DNA of 64,000 nt from Vibrio furnissii CIP 102972 (GCF_000176175.1 NZ_ACZP01000014.1:1364001-1428000); one strand, 5' to 3'; positions 49,032 through 58,385 are shown, counted from the stretch's first letter. Program-made: numbers and translations. Notes: generated from the letters alone by a model not told the origin.

Positions 49032-49718
49032 ATGCAAGCCATCGGTGAACAAATTTGGATTGTGGACGGCGATGCCGTGCCTTTCTTTACCTTGCCTTAT
49101 ACCACGCGCATGACGGTGGTTAAATTCAGCAACGACCAACTCTGGATTCATAGCCCGATTCGATTGACACCCGAGCTGCAACGCGCCATTGATGCTTTGG
49201 GCGATGTGGCATTCCTCATCGCGCCCAATCATCTGCATCATTTGTTCGTGCAGGATTGGCAGCTCGCTTATCCTCATGCGTTGACCTACGGCACGCATCA
49301 GGTGATCGCAAAACGTCCTGATTTACGCTTTGATGGCGTTTTGGATGCCCAGTTGGACAATCCGTGGGATTCGGACATTCATTACCTGCTGTTTACCGGT
49401 TCAAAGGTGATGCAAGAAGCGGTCTTTTTTCATCGTGCCAGTTCAACCCTCATCGTGACCGATCTGATTGAAAACTTTTCACCGCAAGCCTTTGGCGGCT
49501 GGAAGATGACCTTGGCAAAAGCAGCGGGCGTGGTGGCGCCACACGGCAAAATGCCGCTCGATTGGCGTTTGAGTTTCACGTTCCACAAACGTGAGGCCAA
49601 GCAGCACCTTGAGACCATGCTCGCGTGGCAACCGGAGCAAATTGTGATGGCGCATGGTGAATGGATTACTGCGAATGGCTGCGCGTTTTTAAGCCGTTCA
49701 TTTCATTGGTTGCAATAA
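49032..49718 (+). CDS. DUF4336 family protein
   Basis: The 228-residue protein has the DUF4336 pattern: IWIVDGDAVPFFTLPYTTRM, then FLIAPNHLHHLFVQDW, then ending IVMAHGEWI. The layout resembles a metallo-beta-lactamase fold (NHLHH and AHGEW as candidate metal ligands), with no proven activity. It lies 23 bases after the exporter gene behind GGAGAG. Confidence 0.85.
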   Translation: MQAIGEQIWIVDGDAVPFFTLPYTTRMTVVKFSNDQLWIHSPIRLTPELQRAIDALGDVAFLIAPNHLHHLFVQDWQLAYPHALTYGTHQVIAKRPDLRFDGVLDAQLDNPWDSDIHYLLFTGSKVMQEAVFFHRASSTLIVTDLIENFSPQAFGGWKMTLAKAAGVVAPHGKMPLDWRLSFTFHKREAKQHLETMLAWQPEQIVMAHGEWITANGCAFLSRSFHWLQ

Positions 49719-49745
49719 CGTCAAGCACACTCAGGGAGGTTCATG

Positions 49746-50387
49746 ATGCAAAATAAACTCAGCCCAGCGATGCAAACACTGCTTTGCGAGCTGGAGCAAA
49801 AAGGGGCAGACAATGACGCGACTCAAACGGATCGCCAATTCAAATACCTCAATATCACGCGTGATACCGGCGAATTGCTTTATTGGTTGGTCAAAAGCGG
49901 TGGGGTAAAGCGTGTTCTCGAACTCGGCACGTCAAACGGCTATTCCACGTTGTGGCTGGCTGCCGCGCTGCCGAATAATGGGCAGATCTTTACGATTGAG
50001 CGCAGCGAACACAAGGTGGCGGAAGCACAAGCTAATTTCGTACGAGCTGGTGTTGAGCATGTCATCGACATCTTGGTGGGCGATGTGCTTGAGCAAATCC
50101 ACAACGTGCCACACGCGCTTGATTTGGTGTTTATGGATACACAGCGCAGCGTCTATCCTCAATTGATTGCACCGGTGCTGGCGCGCTTAAAACCGGGAGG
50201 CGTGATTGTGGTGGATAATGCCATTTCACATGCCAGCGAAATCGAATCCTTTGTCGATTATTTTGAGCAACGGGATGAATTTACCACCAGTTTGCTTACC
50301 GTTGGCAAAGGGGAATACCTGATCCACAAATCGGCCGATGTATCACCGCATGAACCGATGCAGGTTGAACACGAGCAGATCCGATAA
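49746..50387 (+). CDS. O-methyltransferase (class I, COMT/YrrM-like)
   Basis: The ATG at 49746 has the better spacing from GGGAGGT; 49743 is possible (213 or 214 residues). The SAM site is VLELGTSNGYSTLWLAAALP and LDLVFMDTQRSVYPQLI carries the metal-ligand Asp; VVDNAISH follows. This is the small-molecule O-methyltransferase family 3. The substrate is unknown. Confidence 0.88.
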   Translation: MQNKLSPAMQTLLCELEQKGADNDATQTDRQFKYLNITRDTGELLYWLVKSGGVKRVLELGTSNGYSTLWLAAALPNNGQIFTIERSEHKVAEAQANFVRAGVEHVIDILVGDVLEQIHNVPHALDLVFMDTQRSVYPQLIAPVLARLKPGGVIVVDNAISHASEIESFVDYFEQRDEFTTSLLTVGKGEYLIHKSADVSPHEPMQVEHEQIR

Positions 50388-50461
50388 CGATCATCTGCTG
50401 ATCATGACAACGCCAATCTCTACCCTCCAATCATAGGGCGTAGGGCGACACAAACGGATAT

Positions 50462-51436
50462 ATGATGATGAAAATCGCGATTCTAGACGACTATCAAGAT
50501 GTCGTGCGTGAGCTGAAAACCTTCCAACAATTGGCGGGTTATGAGGTGACGGTGTTTAATCACACCTTCGAGAGTGAAGAGGCGCTGGCTTTGGCGTTAG
50601 CGCCATTTGATGCTGTGGTGTTGATCCGCGAACGAACGGTGATCACTGAATCGCTGCTTGCGCGTTGTCCGAACTTAAAACTCATCAGTCAAACGGGCAA
50701 AGTGAGCAATCATATTGATGTTGCGTTGTGCCACCGATACAACGTTGAAGTGGCGGAAGGGGTTGGCTCGCCAACGGCGCCCGCGGAGCTGTGTTGGTCG
50801 CTGATCATGGCGGCTTCGCGTCATCTGCCGCAGTACATCACTCAGTTGCAACAAGGCCATTGGCAACAGAATGGGAACTTGGGATTGGGACGGGTGCTTG
50901 CAGGGCAGACGCTTGGGCTTTGGGGTTACGGCAAGATCGGCCAAATGATCGCACAATACGCCAAAGTGTTTGGCATGCAGGTTCTGGTGTGGGGCAGTGA
51001 GACGTCATGCGCGCTGGCGGGTGAACACGGATTTGTGGCAGCAGAGAGCCAAGCGGCGTTCTTTGCGCAATCAGATGTCATTTCGCTCCATTTGCGACTC
51101 AATGAGGCAACTCGGGGCATTGTGACGTATTCGGATCTCGCGCGAATGAAACCCAATGCACTGTTTGTGAATACCAGCCGCGCTGAGCTGGTGGCACCCG
51201 ATGCGTTGTATCGTGCAATGACCGAGTGTCCAACTCGGCAAGCCGCGGTGGATGTGTACGAACAAGAGCCATGTGATGCCACGATTCAACCTTTGATCGC
51301 GCTCAGCAATGTTCTGTGTACGCCCCATTTAGGATACGTGGAGCGTGAAAGTTACGAGCTTTATTTCAAGCATGCGTTTGCGAACGTGATTGCGTTTGCT
51401 CAAGGGCAACCCACCAATCTGGTCGCACACTCGTGA
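50462..51436 (+). CDS. D-2-hydroxyacid dehydrogenase family protein
   Basis: The 324-residue protein (three adjacent ATG codons at 50462, 50465 and 50468 are possible starts) has the NAD-binding fold GLWGYGKIGQMIAQYA. Catalytic residues are Arg in FVNTSRAEL, Glu in VDVYEQEP and His in CTPHLGYVERE. It reduces a 2-keto acid to a D-2-hydroxy acid or works in reverse. The MKIAILDDYQDVV start is typical of a subgroup near phosphoglycerate dehydrogenase. It ends the co-directional array, tail-to-tail with the TetR gene. Confidence 0.9.
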   Translation: MMMKIAILDDYQDVVRELKTFQQLAGYEVTVFNHTFESEEALALALAPFDAVVLIRERTVITESLLARCPNLKLISQTGKVSNHIDVALCHRYNVEVAEGVGSPTAPAELCWSLIMAASRHLPQYITQLQQGHWQQNGNLGLGRVLAGQTLGLWGYGKIGQMIAQYAKVFGMQVLVWGSETSCALAGEHGFVAAESQAAFFAQSDVISLHLRLNEATRGIVTYSDLARMKPNALFVNTSRAELVAPDALYRAMTECPTRQAAVDVYEQEPCDATIQPLIALSNVLCTPHLGYVERESYELYFKHAFANVIAFAQGQPTNLVAHS

Positions 51437-51994
51437 TCACCCTAACAACCTAGGCAACATCGTGAGGATCGGTCTGGCGGCGTTCATGTCGCCATTGACC
51501 TGCGCTGTCACGATCGCCCCTTCCTTCAATAAGCACACCGTGTCCAACAAATCGGTTTGACGCGCTTGTTCGTCTGTCAGGCAGTGACGCACGATACTTC
51601 TAACCTTGGCTTTATGCGCTTGGCAATACGCTGCGAGGGTGGGGTTGTCGTCGCGGTATTCGACAGCGGTATTGATAAAAAAACAGCCGCGAAACGGTTG
51701 CAGGGCTGGCACATCGTCGTGAAACCAGCGATCAAGCGCGTGAAACAAGCCTTGCAACGCTTCGATACCCGGGCGCAAATGGGTGACTTCGTGACGTAGC
51801 CAATCAAGAAAAATAGTATCTCGGTACTGCAAAGCAGCCAATACCAACTCGTCTTTGCTGCTGAAGTGATGATAGAGCGTTTTTTTCGCAATGCCCGATT
51901 GTTTCAATACTTCGTTAATCCCAATCGCTCGAATGCCATGTTGGTAAAACAGCATCAATGCGGTTTGAATCAACTGTTCACGTTTATCACTCAT
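51437..51994 (-). CDS. TetR/AcrR-family repressor
   Basis: From the ATG at 51994 (AGGAGCAAAGC ahead) the product has 185 residues. The DNA-binding domain is KREQLIQTALMLFYQHGIRA with KKTLYHHFSSKDELVL; the rest is a helical ligand domain. It is divergent from the HPP gene and probably represses that gene and itself through the two palindromes at 52034-52078. Confidence 0.9.
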   Translation of the reverse strand: MSDKREQLIQTALMLFYQHGIRAIGINEVLKQSGIAKKTLYHHFSSKDELVLAALQYRDTIFLDWLRHEVTHLRPGIEALQGLFHALDRWFHDDVPALQPFRGCFFINTAVEYRDDNPTLAAYCQAHKAKVRSIVRHCLTDEQARQTDLLDTVCLLKEGAIVTAQVNGDMNAARPILTMLPRLLG

Positions 51995-52023
51995 GCTTTG
52001 CTCCTGTGTCGACAAAATTGATG

Positions 52024-52078
52024 TTGACACAGGTAGACAGACTTGTCTATTTTAATTGGGTAGACAGAGTGGTCTACC
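52024..52078 (+). promoter_or_regulatory. HPP-gene promoter with two TetR operators
   Basis: TTGACA (52024-52029) and TATTTT (52048-52053) give a promoter with an 18-base spacer reading toward the HPP gene. Two copies of TAGAC-N6-GTCTA lie at 52034-52049 and 52059-52078 (the second extended to GGTAGAC...GTCTACC). The first overlaps the -10 region. Their centres are 27 bases apart. The repeat is unlikely by chance and fits a TetR dimer site. Confidence 0.75.
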
Positions 52079-52094
52079 AACAAGGAGTAATAGA

Positions 52095-52562
52095 ATGAAT
52101 CATTTGAAGTCCGCTTTATTGGCAGGGTGTGCGGCGACGTGCGCCATCGGGTTACTTTCGTATGCGGATGCATGGAGTAGTGCGGGTTTGTGGTTGATGG
52201 CGCCATTCGGAGCCACGGCTGTGTTGGTGTTTGGCGTGCCAGACAGCCCGCTAGCGCAGCCGAAAAATGTGATTTTTGGTCACCTGATTACCGCGACTGT
52301 CGGATTGGCGTTCGTGCATGGATTGCCAGTGGAGCCGTGGAGTTTGGCATTGGCGACGGGGCTTGCCATCAGTTTAATGCTCGCCACCAAAACGACGCAT
52401 CCGCCTGCGGGGGCGAATCCGCTGCTCATCATGCTCACCGCGCAAAGTTGGTCGTTTTTGATCACACCGGTATTGATTGGCGCGGTCGTCATCGTGCTGT
52501 GCGGTCAGTTGAATCAAGCGTGTAACCGCAAATGGCTGGCTGCCCGTCAAAGCCGTGCTTAA
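52095..52562 (+). CDS. HPP-family membrane protein
   Basis: From the ATG at 52095 (AAGGAGTAATAGA ahead) the product has 155 residues with four hydrophobic helices and the name-giving HPPAGANP motif (KTTHPPAGANPLL). Plant and cyanobacterial members move nitrite across membranes; bacterial roles vary and are mostly unproven. Control by the adjacent TetR protein is inferred from the shared promoter region. Confidence 0.88.
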   Translation: MNHLKSALLAGCAATCAIGLLSYADAWSSAGLWLMAPFGATAVLVFGVPDSPLAQPKNVIFGHLITATVGLAFVHGLPVEPWSLALATGLAISLMLATKTTHPPAGANPLLIMLTAQSWSFLITPVLIGAVVIVLCGQLNQACNRKWLAARQSRA

Positions 52563-52731
52563 ACCGGCGCAGTCACCGGGTATGGCCAGCCGGTGACTGA
52601 CGTTTCTTGCGTCGTTGCAGGTCATCCAAGGGGAATTGAAGGCGGTTGATGACTAACTCACGCCCAAAACGTAGAACGGAGAATAATTATCATATATTCT
52701 TCGTTTGATAATTTATTGTTATGGTGAGTGC

Positions 52732-53646
52732 ATGTTGAATCCTAACTGGCTGATGACGTTTAAAACGTTGATTGAAACCGGCCACTTTACTCAAACCGCT
52801 GACAAATTGTTTATGACGCAGCCGGGCGTGAGTCAGCATGTTCGCAAGTTGGAAGAGGCATGTGGACACGCGTTGATCAAGCGCATCAATAAGACGTTTG
52901 AAATCACCGAGCAAGGACGGTTGGTGTACGAATATGCCTGCCAGCAAGCGCAAAGCGAGCGGAATCTGTTGATTCAATTGGGTGAAGATGATCCCTTTTC
53001 TGGGCGCTATAAGTTGGCGTGTTCCGGTGCGATGGCGTTAACGCTATACCCGCAACTGCTCGATATTCAACAGCGTCATCGCGGCTTGTCGATTGAAGTG
53101 GAGGCGGCGCCGAATCAACGCATTATGCGTCAGGTCGAAAGCGGTGAGGCGGATGTCGGTATCGTGACGCACGTACCCAATCAAAGTTTGTTGCAAGTGG
53201 AAGAGATAGGCCAAGAGCCGCTGTTCATTGTGGTGCCCAAAGCGTATGAACAAACGCCGAACCTTGCAGAAACGCTGTTGGAACTCGGGTTAGTGAGCCA
53301 TCCCGATGCGGAGCATTATTTGTCACTGTACTTGTCTCGTTGTGATGACGAGCAGTTGCGACAAGTCGATACTGCCAAGCTTCACGTGAGTAGCTACGTC
53401 AATCAGATTAACCAGATTTTGGTGCCGGTGGCGCGAGGCCTTGGCTTTACGTTATTGCCTAAATCTGCCGTGAGTAGCTTTGTGGATACAGACCGCATCG
53501 CTGTTATCCAGCGCAAGACGCAGGTGTATGAAACACTGTATCTGATTCACAAACGCCATCGCGTTTTGCCGCAACGGACCACGTATCTTAATCAGGCGTT
53601 AAAAAGCTTGCTGTCACCATGCTTGAGAGACTCGGAGCCAGCATAG
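52732..53646 (+). CDS. LysR-family transcriptional regulator
   Basis: From the ATG at 52732 the product has 304 residues. The helix-turn-helix NWLMTFKTLIETGHFTQTAD with MTQPGVSQHVRKLEE is followed by a ligand-binding domain. It lies upstream of the AbrB-family gene on the same strand, which may be its target. The ribosome site (GGTGAGTG) is weak. Confidence 0.9.
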   Translation: MLNPNWLMTFKTLIETGHFTQTADKLFMTQPGVSQHVRKLEEACGHALIKRINKTFEITEQGRLVYEYACQQAQSERNLLIQLGEDDPFSGRYKLACSGAMALTLYPQLLDIQQRHRGLSIEVEAAPNQRIMRQVESGEADVGIVTHVPNQSLLQVEEIGQEPLFIVVPKAYEQTPNLAETLLELGLVSHPDAEHYLSLYLSRCDDEQLRQVDTAKLHVSSYVNQINQILVPVARGLGFTLLPKSAVSSFVDTDRIAVIQRKTQVYETLYLIHKRHRVLPQRTTYLNQALKSLLSPCLRDSEPA

Positions 53647-53800
53647 TTGTGCCATCGCGATGCAATGTTGCGCTGTTCGGCGTAGAATGACGACGCTGTC
53701 TCGCGTCGCCATTGTTCATGCCATGGATAACAGACGCCCATTCTCACCATTGTCTAAGCGGCGGCGCAATCGTTGCCGGTAGTATTAACAAGAGCGAATC

Positions 53801-54847
53801 ATGTTCAAACGATCTTCTATCACCAATCTGGGGCAGATCCTTGTGGTTGCTGCGATGGGTTCCTTGGCTGCACAGTGCTTTACCTTGCCGCTAACGGGGC
53901 TATTTTTATCTGCTTTTGTCGTGATTCTTTTGCGAAAGCGGTTTAACCATGCGTTGCGTATTCCACAAACCTTATTGATGTTTATCCAAGTCGTGTTGGG
54001 CATCAGTGTTGGTGCGACGATCTCGATTGCCGAGTTAGCTCACACCATCAGCTTGCCAGTCATTTTGGGGTTGATCGTGTGCCTCATGCTGCAAACTGGC
54101 GGCAGTTTTTGGTGGTTGCATAAGCGCGAAAAGTGGAGTCCATTTGAATCGCTGTTGGCGGCAGTGCCGGGCGCAATGGCAGCCATTTTGGTGATCAGTG
54201 AATCGGAGAGTAAACCGTCACCGAAAGTGGTCTATGCCCATTCGGTACGTTTAATCATCTTGATTGTTCTGGCCGGGGCCATCTCCAGCAATACCGCTGA
54301 AGTCGTCAAAGAGAGTGTTGCGCTGAATTTGGAACAATGGAGCGTGCTGACCGGGATTGTGGCCATCAGTATGGTGAGTGGCAAACTCTCGGTACGTTTC
54401 GGCGTGCCTGCGCCTTATATGATTGCTTCCTTGGTGATTGCAGCTGCGTGTAATGGCATCATGGCGCCGGTGACATTAGCGGTTCCAGTGTGGTTGGTGC
54501 TGTTTTCTACCGCGCTGCTGGGTGTGTTGATCGGTGCTCGTTTGGCGGAAACCACGTTGCGAGAAGCCGTCTCTTATTCAAAAGCAGGTGTGATGGTGAC
54601 ATTCATTGGCATGTTGGTGGCTGTGATTACGTCTTATATTGCGTCGATTGCGCTGGGGATGCCTTGGTTGGTGATGTTGTTATCTTGGGTGCCGGGCAGC
54701 GTGGAAGCCATGACGGCTGTGGCATTGCTGTTAGGGCTGGAGCCTGCGTTTGTGATGGTTAATCACGCGATCCGTTTATTGTTGCTCTATACGTTGCCTG
54801 CGTTGCTGAAAAACCAGCTTGAGGCGCTTCGTGACAGCGGACATTAA
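53801..54847 (+). CDS. AbrB-family membrane protein (AbrB duplication, ammonia-monooxygenase-like annotation)
   Basis: The 348-residue protein has about ten hydrophobic segments in two similar halves, as seen for the AbrB/YabM-type membrane family. The motif LAAVPGAMAAILVISESE in the first half and MLLSWVPGSVEAMTAVALLL in the second mark this duplication. The family is sometimes labelled ammonia monooxygenase or AbrB regulator; the sequence shows a transporter or permease-like membrane protein, not an oxygenase. A bidirectional terminator follows. Confidence 0.83.
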   Translation: MFKRSSITNLGQILVVAAMGSLAAQCFTLPLTGLFLSAFVVILLRKRFNHALRIPQTLLMFIQVVLGISVGATISIAELAHTISLPVILGLIVCLMLQTGGSFWWLHKREKWSPFESLLAAVPGAMAAILVISESESKPSPKVVYAHSVRLIILIVLAGAISSNTAEVVKESVALNLEQWSVLTGIVAISMVSGKLSVRFGVPAPYMIASLVIAAACNGIMAPVTLAVPVWLVLFSTALLGVLIGARLAETTLREAVSYSKAGVMVTFIGMLVAVITSYIASIALGMPWLVMLLSWVPGSVEAMTAVALLLGLEPAFVMVNHAIRLLLLYTLPALLKNQLEALRDSGH

Positions 54848-54890
54848 TCGGCTGAGCTATCACACTGCACATAACTAATCCACAGACTAA

Positions 54891-54919
54891 AAAAGCCCCG
54901 CTCAATGAGCGGGGCTTTT
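54891..54919. terminator. Bidirectional terminator between the AbrB-type gene and tkt
   Basis: AAAAGCCCCGCTC-AAT-GAGCGGGGCTTTT serves both converging genes. Confidence 0.92.
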
Positions 54920-54939
54920 GGTGTGCGAAATGCTTGAGC

Positions 54940-56931
54940 TTATGCCAGCAGTTCTTTGGCTGTGTTCACGACGTTTTCAGTGGTGAAGCCGAACAGTTTG
55001 AACAGCTCGCCAGCCGGTGCAGATTCGCCGAAGCTGGTCATACCGATGATGCGGCCACCAAAGCCAACGTACTTGTACCAGAAGTCGGCAATGCCAGCTT
55101 CGATCGCGATACGAGCAGTTACGTCTGCTGGCAGTACCGATTCACGGTACGCAGCGTCTTGTTTGTCGAATGCATCGGTCGAGGGCATCGACACCACGCG
55201 CACTTGCTTGCCTTCGGCAGTCAGTTGCGCTGCAGCTTCCACCGCCAGCTCGACTTCAGAGCCAGTGGCAATCAGGATCAACTCAGGTTTGCCTGCGCAA
55301 TCTTTCAGGATGTAGCCACCTTTGGTGATGTTCGCCAGTTGCTCAGCATCACGAGGTTGCTGCGCAAGGTTTTGACGCGAGAAGATCAGCGCAGTTGGCG
55401 CGTCTTTACGTTCAATTGCCAGTTTCCACGCCACGGCTGATTCAACTTGGTCACATGGACGCCATGTGTTCATGTTTGGTGTCAGACGCAGAGAAGCGAT
55501 TTGTTCAACCGGTTGGTGCGTTGGGCCATCTTCACCCAGACCAATCGAGTCGTGCGTGTAGACTTGGATGTTTTGAATCTTCATCAGCGCAGCCATACGC
55601 ATCGCGTTACGCGCGTATTCCATGAACATCAGGAAGGTCGCGCCGTAAGGCACGAAACCGCCGTGCAGTGCGATACCGTTCATGATGGCGGTCATACCAA
55701 ATTCACGTACGCCGTAGTGGATGTAGTTGCCTGAGAAGTCGCTTGCTTCCAGCGATTTCGAGCCAGACCACATGGTCAGGTTTGACGGTGCAAGGTCTGC
55801 AGAGCCGCCCATGAATTCTGGCAGCAGTTTACCAAATGCTTCCAGTGCATTTTGCGATGCTTTACGTGACGCAATGTTTGCTGGGTTCGCTTGCAGTTCA
55901 GCAATGATTGCGCTGCTGGCTTCTTCCCAGTTAGCTGGCATTTCACCCGCTACGCGGCGTTGGTATTCTGCAGCTTCTGCTGGGTAAGCAGCTGCGTAAG
56001 CGGCAAATTTCTCATCCCATGCTGATTCTTTGGCTGCGCCAGCTTCTTTGGCATCCCACTCCGCGTAGATGTCGGCTGGGATTTCAAAGGGTGCGTATTC
56101 CCAACCCAGGAATTCACGCGCAGCTTTGATTTCGTCAGCGCCCAGAGGAGCACCGTGACAATCGTGTGAGCCCGCTTTGTTTGGCGAACCGAAACCGATG
56201 ATGGTTTTAGTACAGATCAGCGTTGGGCGCGGGTCTGCTTTTGCTGCTTCAATCGCTGCGTTGATGGCGTCAGAATCGTGACCATCAACTGCAGGAATCA
56301 CATGCCAACCGTAGGCTTCAAAGCGTTTTGGTGTGTCGTCTGAGAACCAGCCTTCTACGTGACCGTCGATCGAGATGCCGTTGTCATCCCAGAATGCGAT
56401 CAGTTTGCCAAGGCCCAGTGTGCCAGCCAGAGAACACGCTTCGTGTGAGATACCTTCCATCAGACAGCCGTCACCCATGAACACATAAGTGAAGTGGTCA
56501 ACGATGTCGTGGCCCGGTTTGTTGAATTGTGCTGCCAGTGCTTTTTCAGCAATCGCCATACCCACAGCATTGGTGATGCCTTGGCCCAGTGGACCTGTGG
56601 TGGTTTCGATGCCCGGTGCGTAACCGTATTCTGGGTGGCCTGGGGTTTTTGAGTGCAGTTGACGGAAGTTTTTCAGGTCGTCAATCGACAGATCGTAACC
56701 GCTCAGGTGCAGCAATGAGTAAATCAGCATCGAGCCGTGGCCGTTCGACAGCACGAAACGGTCGCGGTCTGACCATTTTGGGTTTTGTGGGTTGTGGTTC
56801 AAGTGACTGCGCCAAAGTACTTCAGCGATGTCAGCCATACCCATTGGGGCACCCGGGTGGCCAGAGTTAGCTTTTTGTACACCGTCCATGCTCAGTGCAC
56901 GGATTGCGTTCGCCAGTTGTTTGCGGTTCAT
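54940..56931 (-). CDS. tkt: Transketolase
   Basis: The 663-residue enzyme moves two-carbon units between sugar phosphates in the pentose phosphate pathway, using thiamine diphosphate. The TPP motif is GDGCLMEGISHEACSLAGTL ... DDNGISIDG, and GVREFGMTAIMNG holds the catalytic Glu. GHPGAPMGMAD and SNGHGSMLIYSLL are typical of the N-terminal domain. It lies downstream of talB on the same strand, so the pair makes the non-oxidative branch. The GC-rich hairpin between them may lower its output. Confidence 0.96.
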   Translation of the reverse strand: MNRKQLANAIRALSMDGVQKANSGHPGAPMGMADIAEVLWRSHLNHNPQNPKWSDRDRFVLSNGHGSMLIYSLLHLSGYDLSIDDLKNFRQLHSKTPGHPEYGYAPGIETTTGPLGQGITNAVGMAIAEKALAAQFNKPGHDIVDHFTYVFMGDGCLMEGISHEACSLAGTLGLGKLIAFWDDNGISIDGHVEGWFSDDTPKRFEAYGWHVIPAVDGHDSDAINAAIEAAKADPRPTLICTKTIIGFGSPNKAGSHDCHGAPLGADEIKAAREFLGWEYAPFEIPADIYAEWDAKEAGAAKESAWDEKFAAYAAAYPAEAAEYQRRVAGEMPANWEEASSAIIAELQANPANIASRKASQNALEAFGKLLPEFMGGSADLAPSNLTMWSGSKSLEASDFSGNYIHYGVREFGMTAIMNGIALHGGFVPYGATFLMFMEYARNAMRMAALMKIQNIQVYTHDSIGLGEDGPTHQPVEQIASLRLTPNMNTWRPCDQVESAVAWKLAIERKDAPTALIFSRQNLAQQPRDAEQLANITKGGYILKDCAGKPELILIATGSEVELAVEAAAQLTAEGKQVRVVSMPSTDAFDKQDAAYRESVLPADVTARIAIEAGIADFWYKYVGFGGRIIGMTSFGESAPAGELFKLFGFTTENVVNTAKELLA

Positions 56932-56982
56932 AATAGATTCCGTAGTCGTTAGGATTTAAAAATGAATAGTCGAAAATAAATC

Positions 56983-57002
56983 GGGGAAGCGGGCGCTTCC
57001 CC
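56983..57002 (-). terminator. Hairpin between talB and tkt
   Basis: GGGGAAGC-GGGC-GCTTCCCC is a perfect 8-bp stem. On the minus strand GATTTATTTTC follows. It may be a partial terminator that lowers tkt relative to talB. Confidence 0.5.
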
Positions 57003-57040
57003 TTGAATTTGAGTTCCCTCTACGGGAAGTTGTCGAGCGA

Positions 57041-57991
57041 TTAAAGTTTCGCTGCGATCATGGTTTCCAGTTTGCCTTGGTCTACTGCGAAGTTACGGAT
57101 ACCTTCTGCCAGTTTTTCTACCGCCATTGCATCTTGGTTGTGTTCCCACAGGAATTCAGAGTGAGTCATCGCTGCTGGACGTTCTTGTGTACCTTTCGAA
57201 TTAACCAGTTTCTCAACCACGTCGCCTTCAGCCGCTTCTAGCTCAGCCAGTAGCGATGGCGCGATAGTCAGGCGGTCACAGCCAGCCAGTTCTAGGATCT
57301 CGCCGATGTTACGGAAGCTTGCGCCCATCACCACAGTTTTGTAACCGTGTTGTTTGTAGTAGTTGTAGATTTTAGACACAGACAGTACGCCTGGATCTTC
57401 TTGCGCTTCGAAGTCACGACCTTCTTTTGCTTTGTACCAGTCCATGATACGACCAACGAATGGTGAAATCAGGAACACGCCCGCTTCAGCACAAGCACGC
57501 GCTTGCGCGAAAGAGAACAGCAGAGTCAGGTTACAGTTGATGCCTTCTTTCTCCAGCACTTCCGCTGCGCGGATGCCTTCCCAAGTAGAAGCCAGTTTGA
57601 TCAGGATGCGGTCGTTTGAGATGCCTGCATCGTTGTACATTTTGATCAGTTTGCGAGCTTTAACGATGCTGCCTTCAGTGTCGTAAGACAGACGAGCATC
57701 AACTTCAGTCGAGATACGGCCTGGGATGGTGGTCAGGATTTCTTTACCGATGTTCACTGCCAGCATGTCACACGCTTCTTGAACTTGTTCTGCTTTGTCG
57801 CTGGTTTGTGATTTCGCGTATTCGATCGCTTGATCGATCAGTGGGGCATATTCTGCAATTTGAGCGGCTTTAAGAATTAGAGAAGGGTTGGTTGTTGCAT
57901 CTTCTGGCTGGTATTTTTTGATCGCGTCAATTTCACCAGTATCAGCCACAACAGTTGTTAGTTTACGTAGTTGCTCTAATTTGTTGCTCAT
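57041..57991 (-). CDS. talB: Transaldolase
   Basis: The 316-residue enzyme transfers dihydroxyacetone units in the pentose phosphate pathway. The Schiff-base Lys132 is in RILIKLASTWEGIRA and the first Asp is in EDATTNPSLIL. The length and sequence follow E. coli TalB. The ATG has AGGACGATCGAA. It is first in the talB-tkt unit and divergent from a SorC-family regulator that probably controls it. Confidence 0.96.
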   Translation of the reverse strand: MSNKLEQLRKLTTVVADTGEIDAIKKYQPEDATTNPSLILKAAQIAEYAPLIDQAIEYAKSQTSDKAEQVQEACDMLAVNIGKEILTTIPGRISTEVDARLSYDTEGSIVKARKLIKMYNDAGISNDRILIKLASTWEGIRAAEVLEKEGINCNLTLLFSFAQARACAEAGVFLISPFVGRIMDWYKAKEGRDFEAQEDPGVLSVSKIYNYYKQHGYKTVVMGASFRNIGEILELAGCDRLTIAPSLLAELEAAEGDVVEKLVNSKGTQERPAAMTHSEFLWEHNQDAMAVEKLAEGIRNFAVDQGKLETMIAAKL

Positions 57992-58113
57992 TTCGATCGT
58001 CCTATTCTTTGGGCTAGGCCAGCGATTCGCTGGGCATTTGCATGCAGGTTAGATAAGCGAATTGCCATGAGATGGCAAGCCTACTTATGACTAACACAAT
58101 GTTTTTCAGCGAC

Positions 58114-58127
58114 CGAGCAACTGTAGC
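58114..58127. promoter_or_regulatory. SorC-type motif copy 1 (degenerate)
   Basis: CGAGCAACTGTAGC resembles the motif YGAGCAAATGTTSG at about 9-10 of 14 positions and sits directly beside copy 2. It may be a weak half of a composite site. Confidence 0.35.
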
Positions 58128-58140
58128 GAACATTTGCTCG
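58127..58140. promoter_or_regulatory. SorC-type motif copy 2
   Basis: CGAACATTTGCTCG reads CGAGCAAATGTTCG on the other strand. It is a near-perfect palindrome in the talB/SorC-gene gap, 136 bases ahead of the talB start. Confidence 0.6.
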
Positions 58141-58145
58141 TTCGT

Positions 58146-58159
58146 TGAGTAAATGATGC
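58146..58159. promoter_or_regulatory. SorC-type motif copy 3
   Basis: TGAGTAAATGATGC differs from copy 4 (TGAGCAAATGTTGC) at only two positions and lies 19 bases from copy 2. Confidence 0.55.
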
Positions 58160-58338
58160 ATCCATATTTATCCTATCTATGCTGAAAGTCAATCGTGATT
58201 TGCCCTTTCTGCCGACTTTTACCCACTAATTTTATCTGACGCCAGCCAAGGCAAATAAAGAAACGTTTGCCTAAGTCTTACTGCACTTAGACAGGCAAAA
58301 ATATCAGCGAGAATCGTGGTGAGAAAATGTATTGGTTG

Positions 58339-58352
58339 TGAGCAAATGTTGC
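58339..58352. promoter_or_regulatory. SorC-type motif copy 4
   Basis: TGAGCAAATGTTGC lies 92 bases before the regulator start, in the regulator-proximal part of the gap. Confidence 0.6.
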
Positions 58353-58385
58353 ATTTATTTGGCGCTATAACATATGCTACGTCAA

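Noticed and set aside
33656..51436. A superintegron cassette array
   Set aside because: No integrase and no VCR-like or other attC repeats were seen, and many gene gaps are under 30 bases or overlapping, which leaves no room for attC sites.
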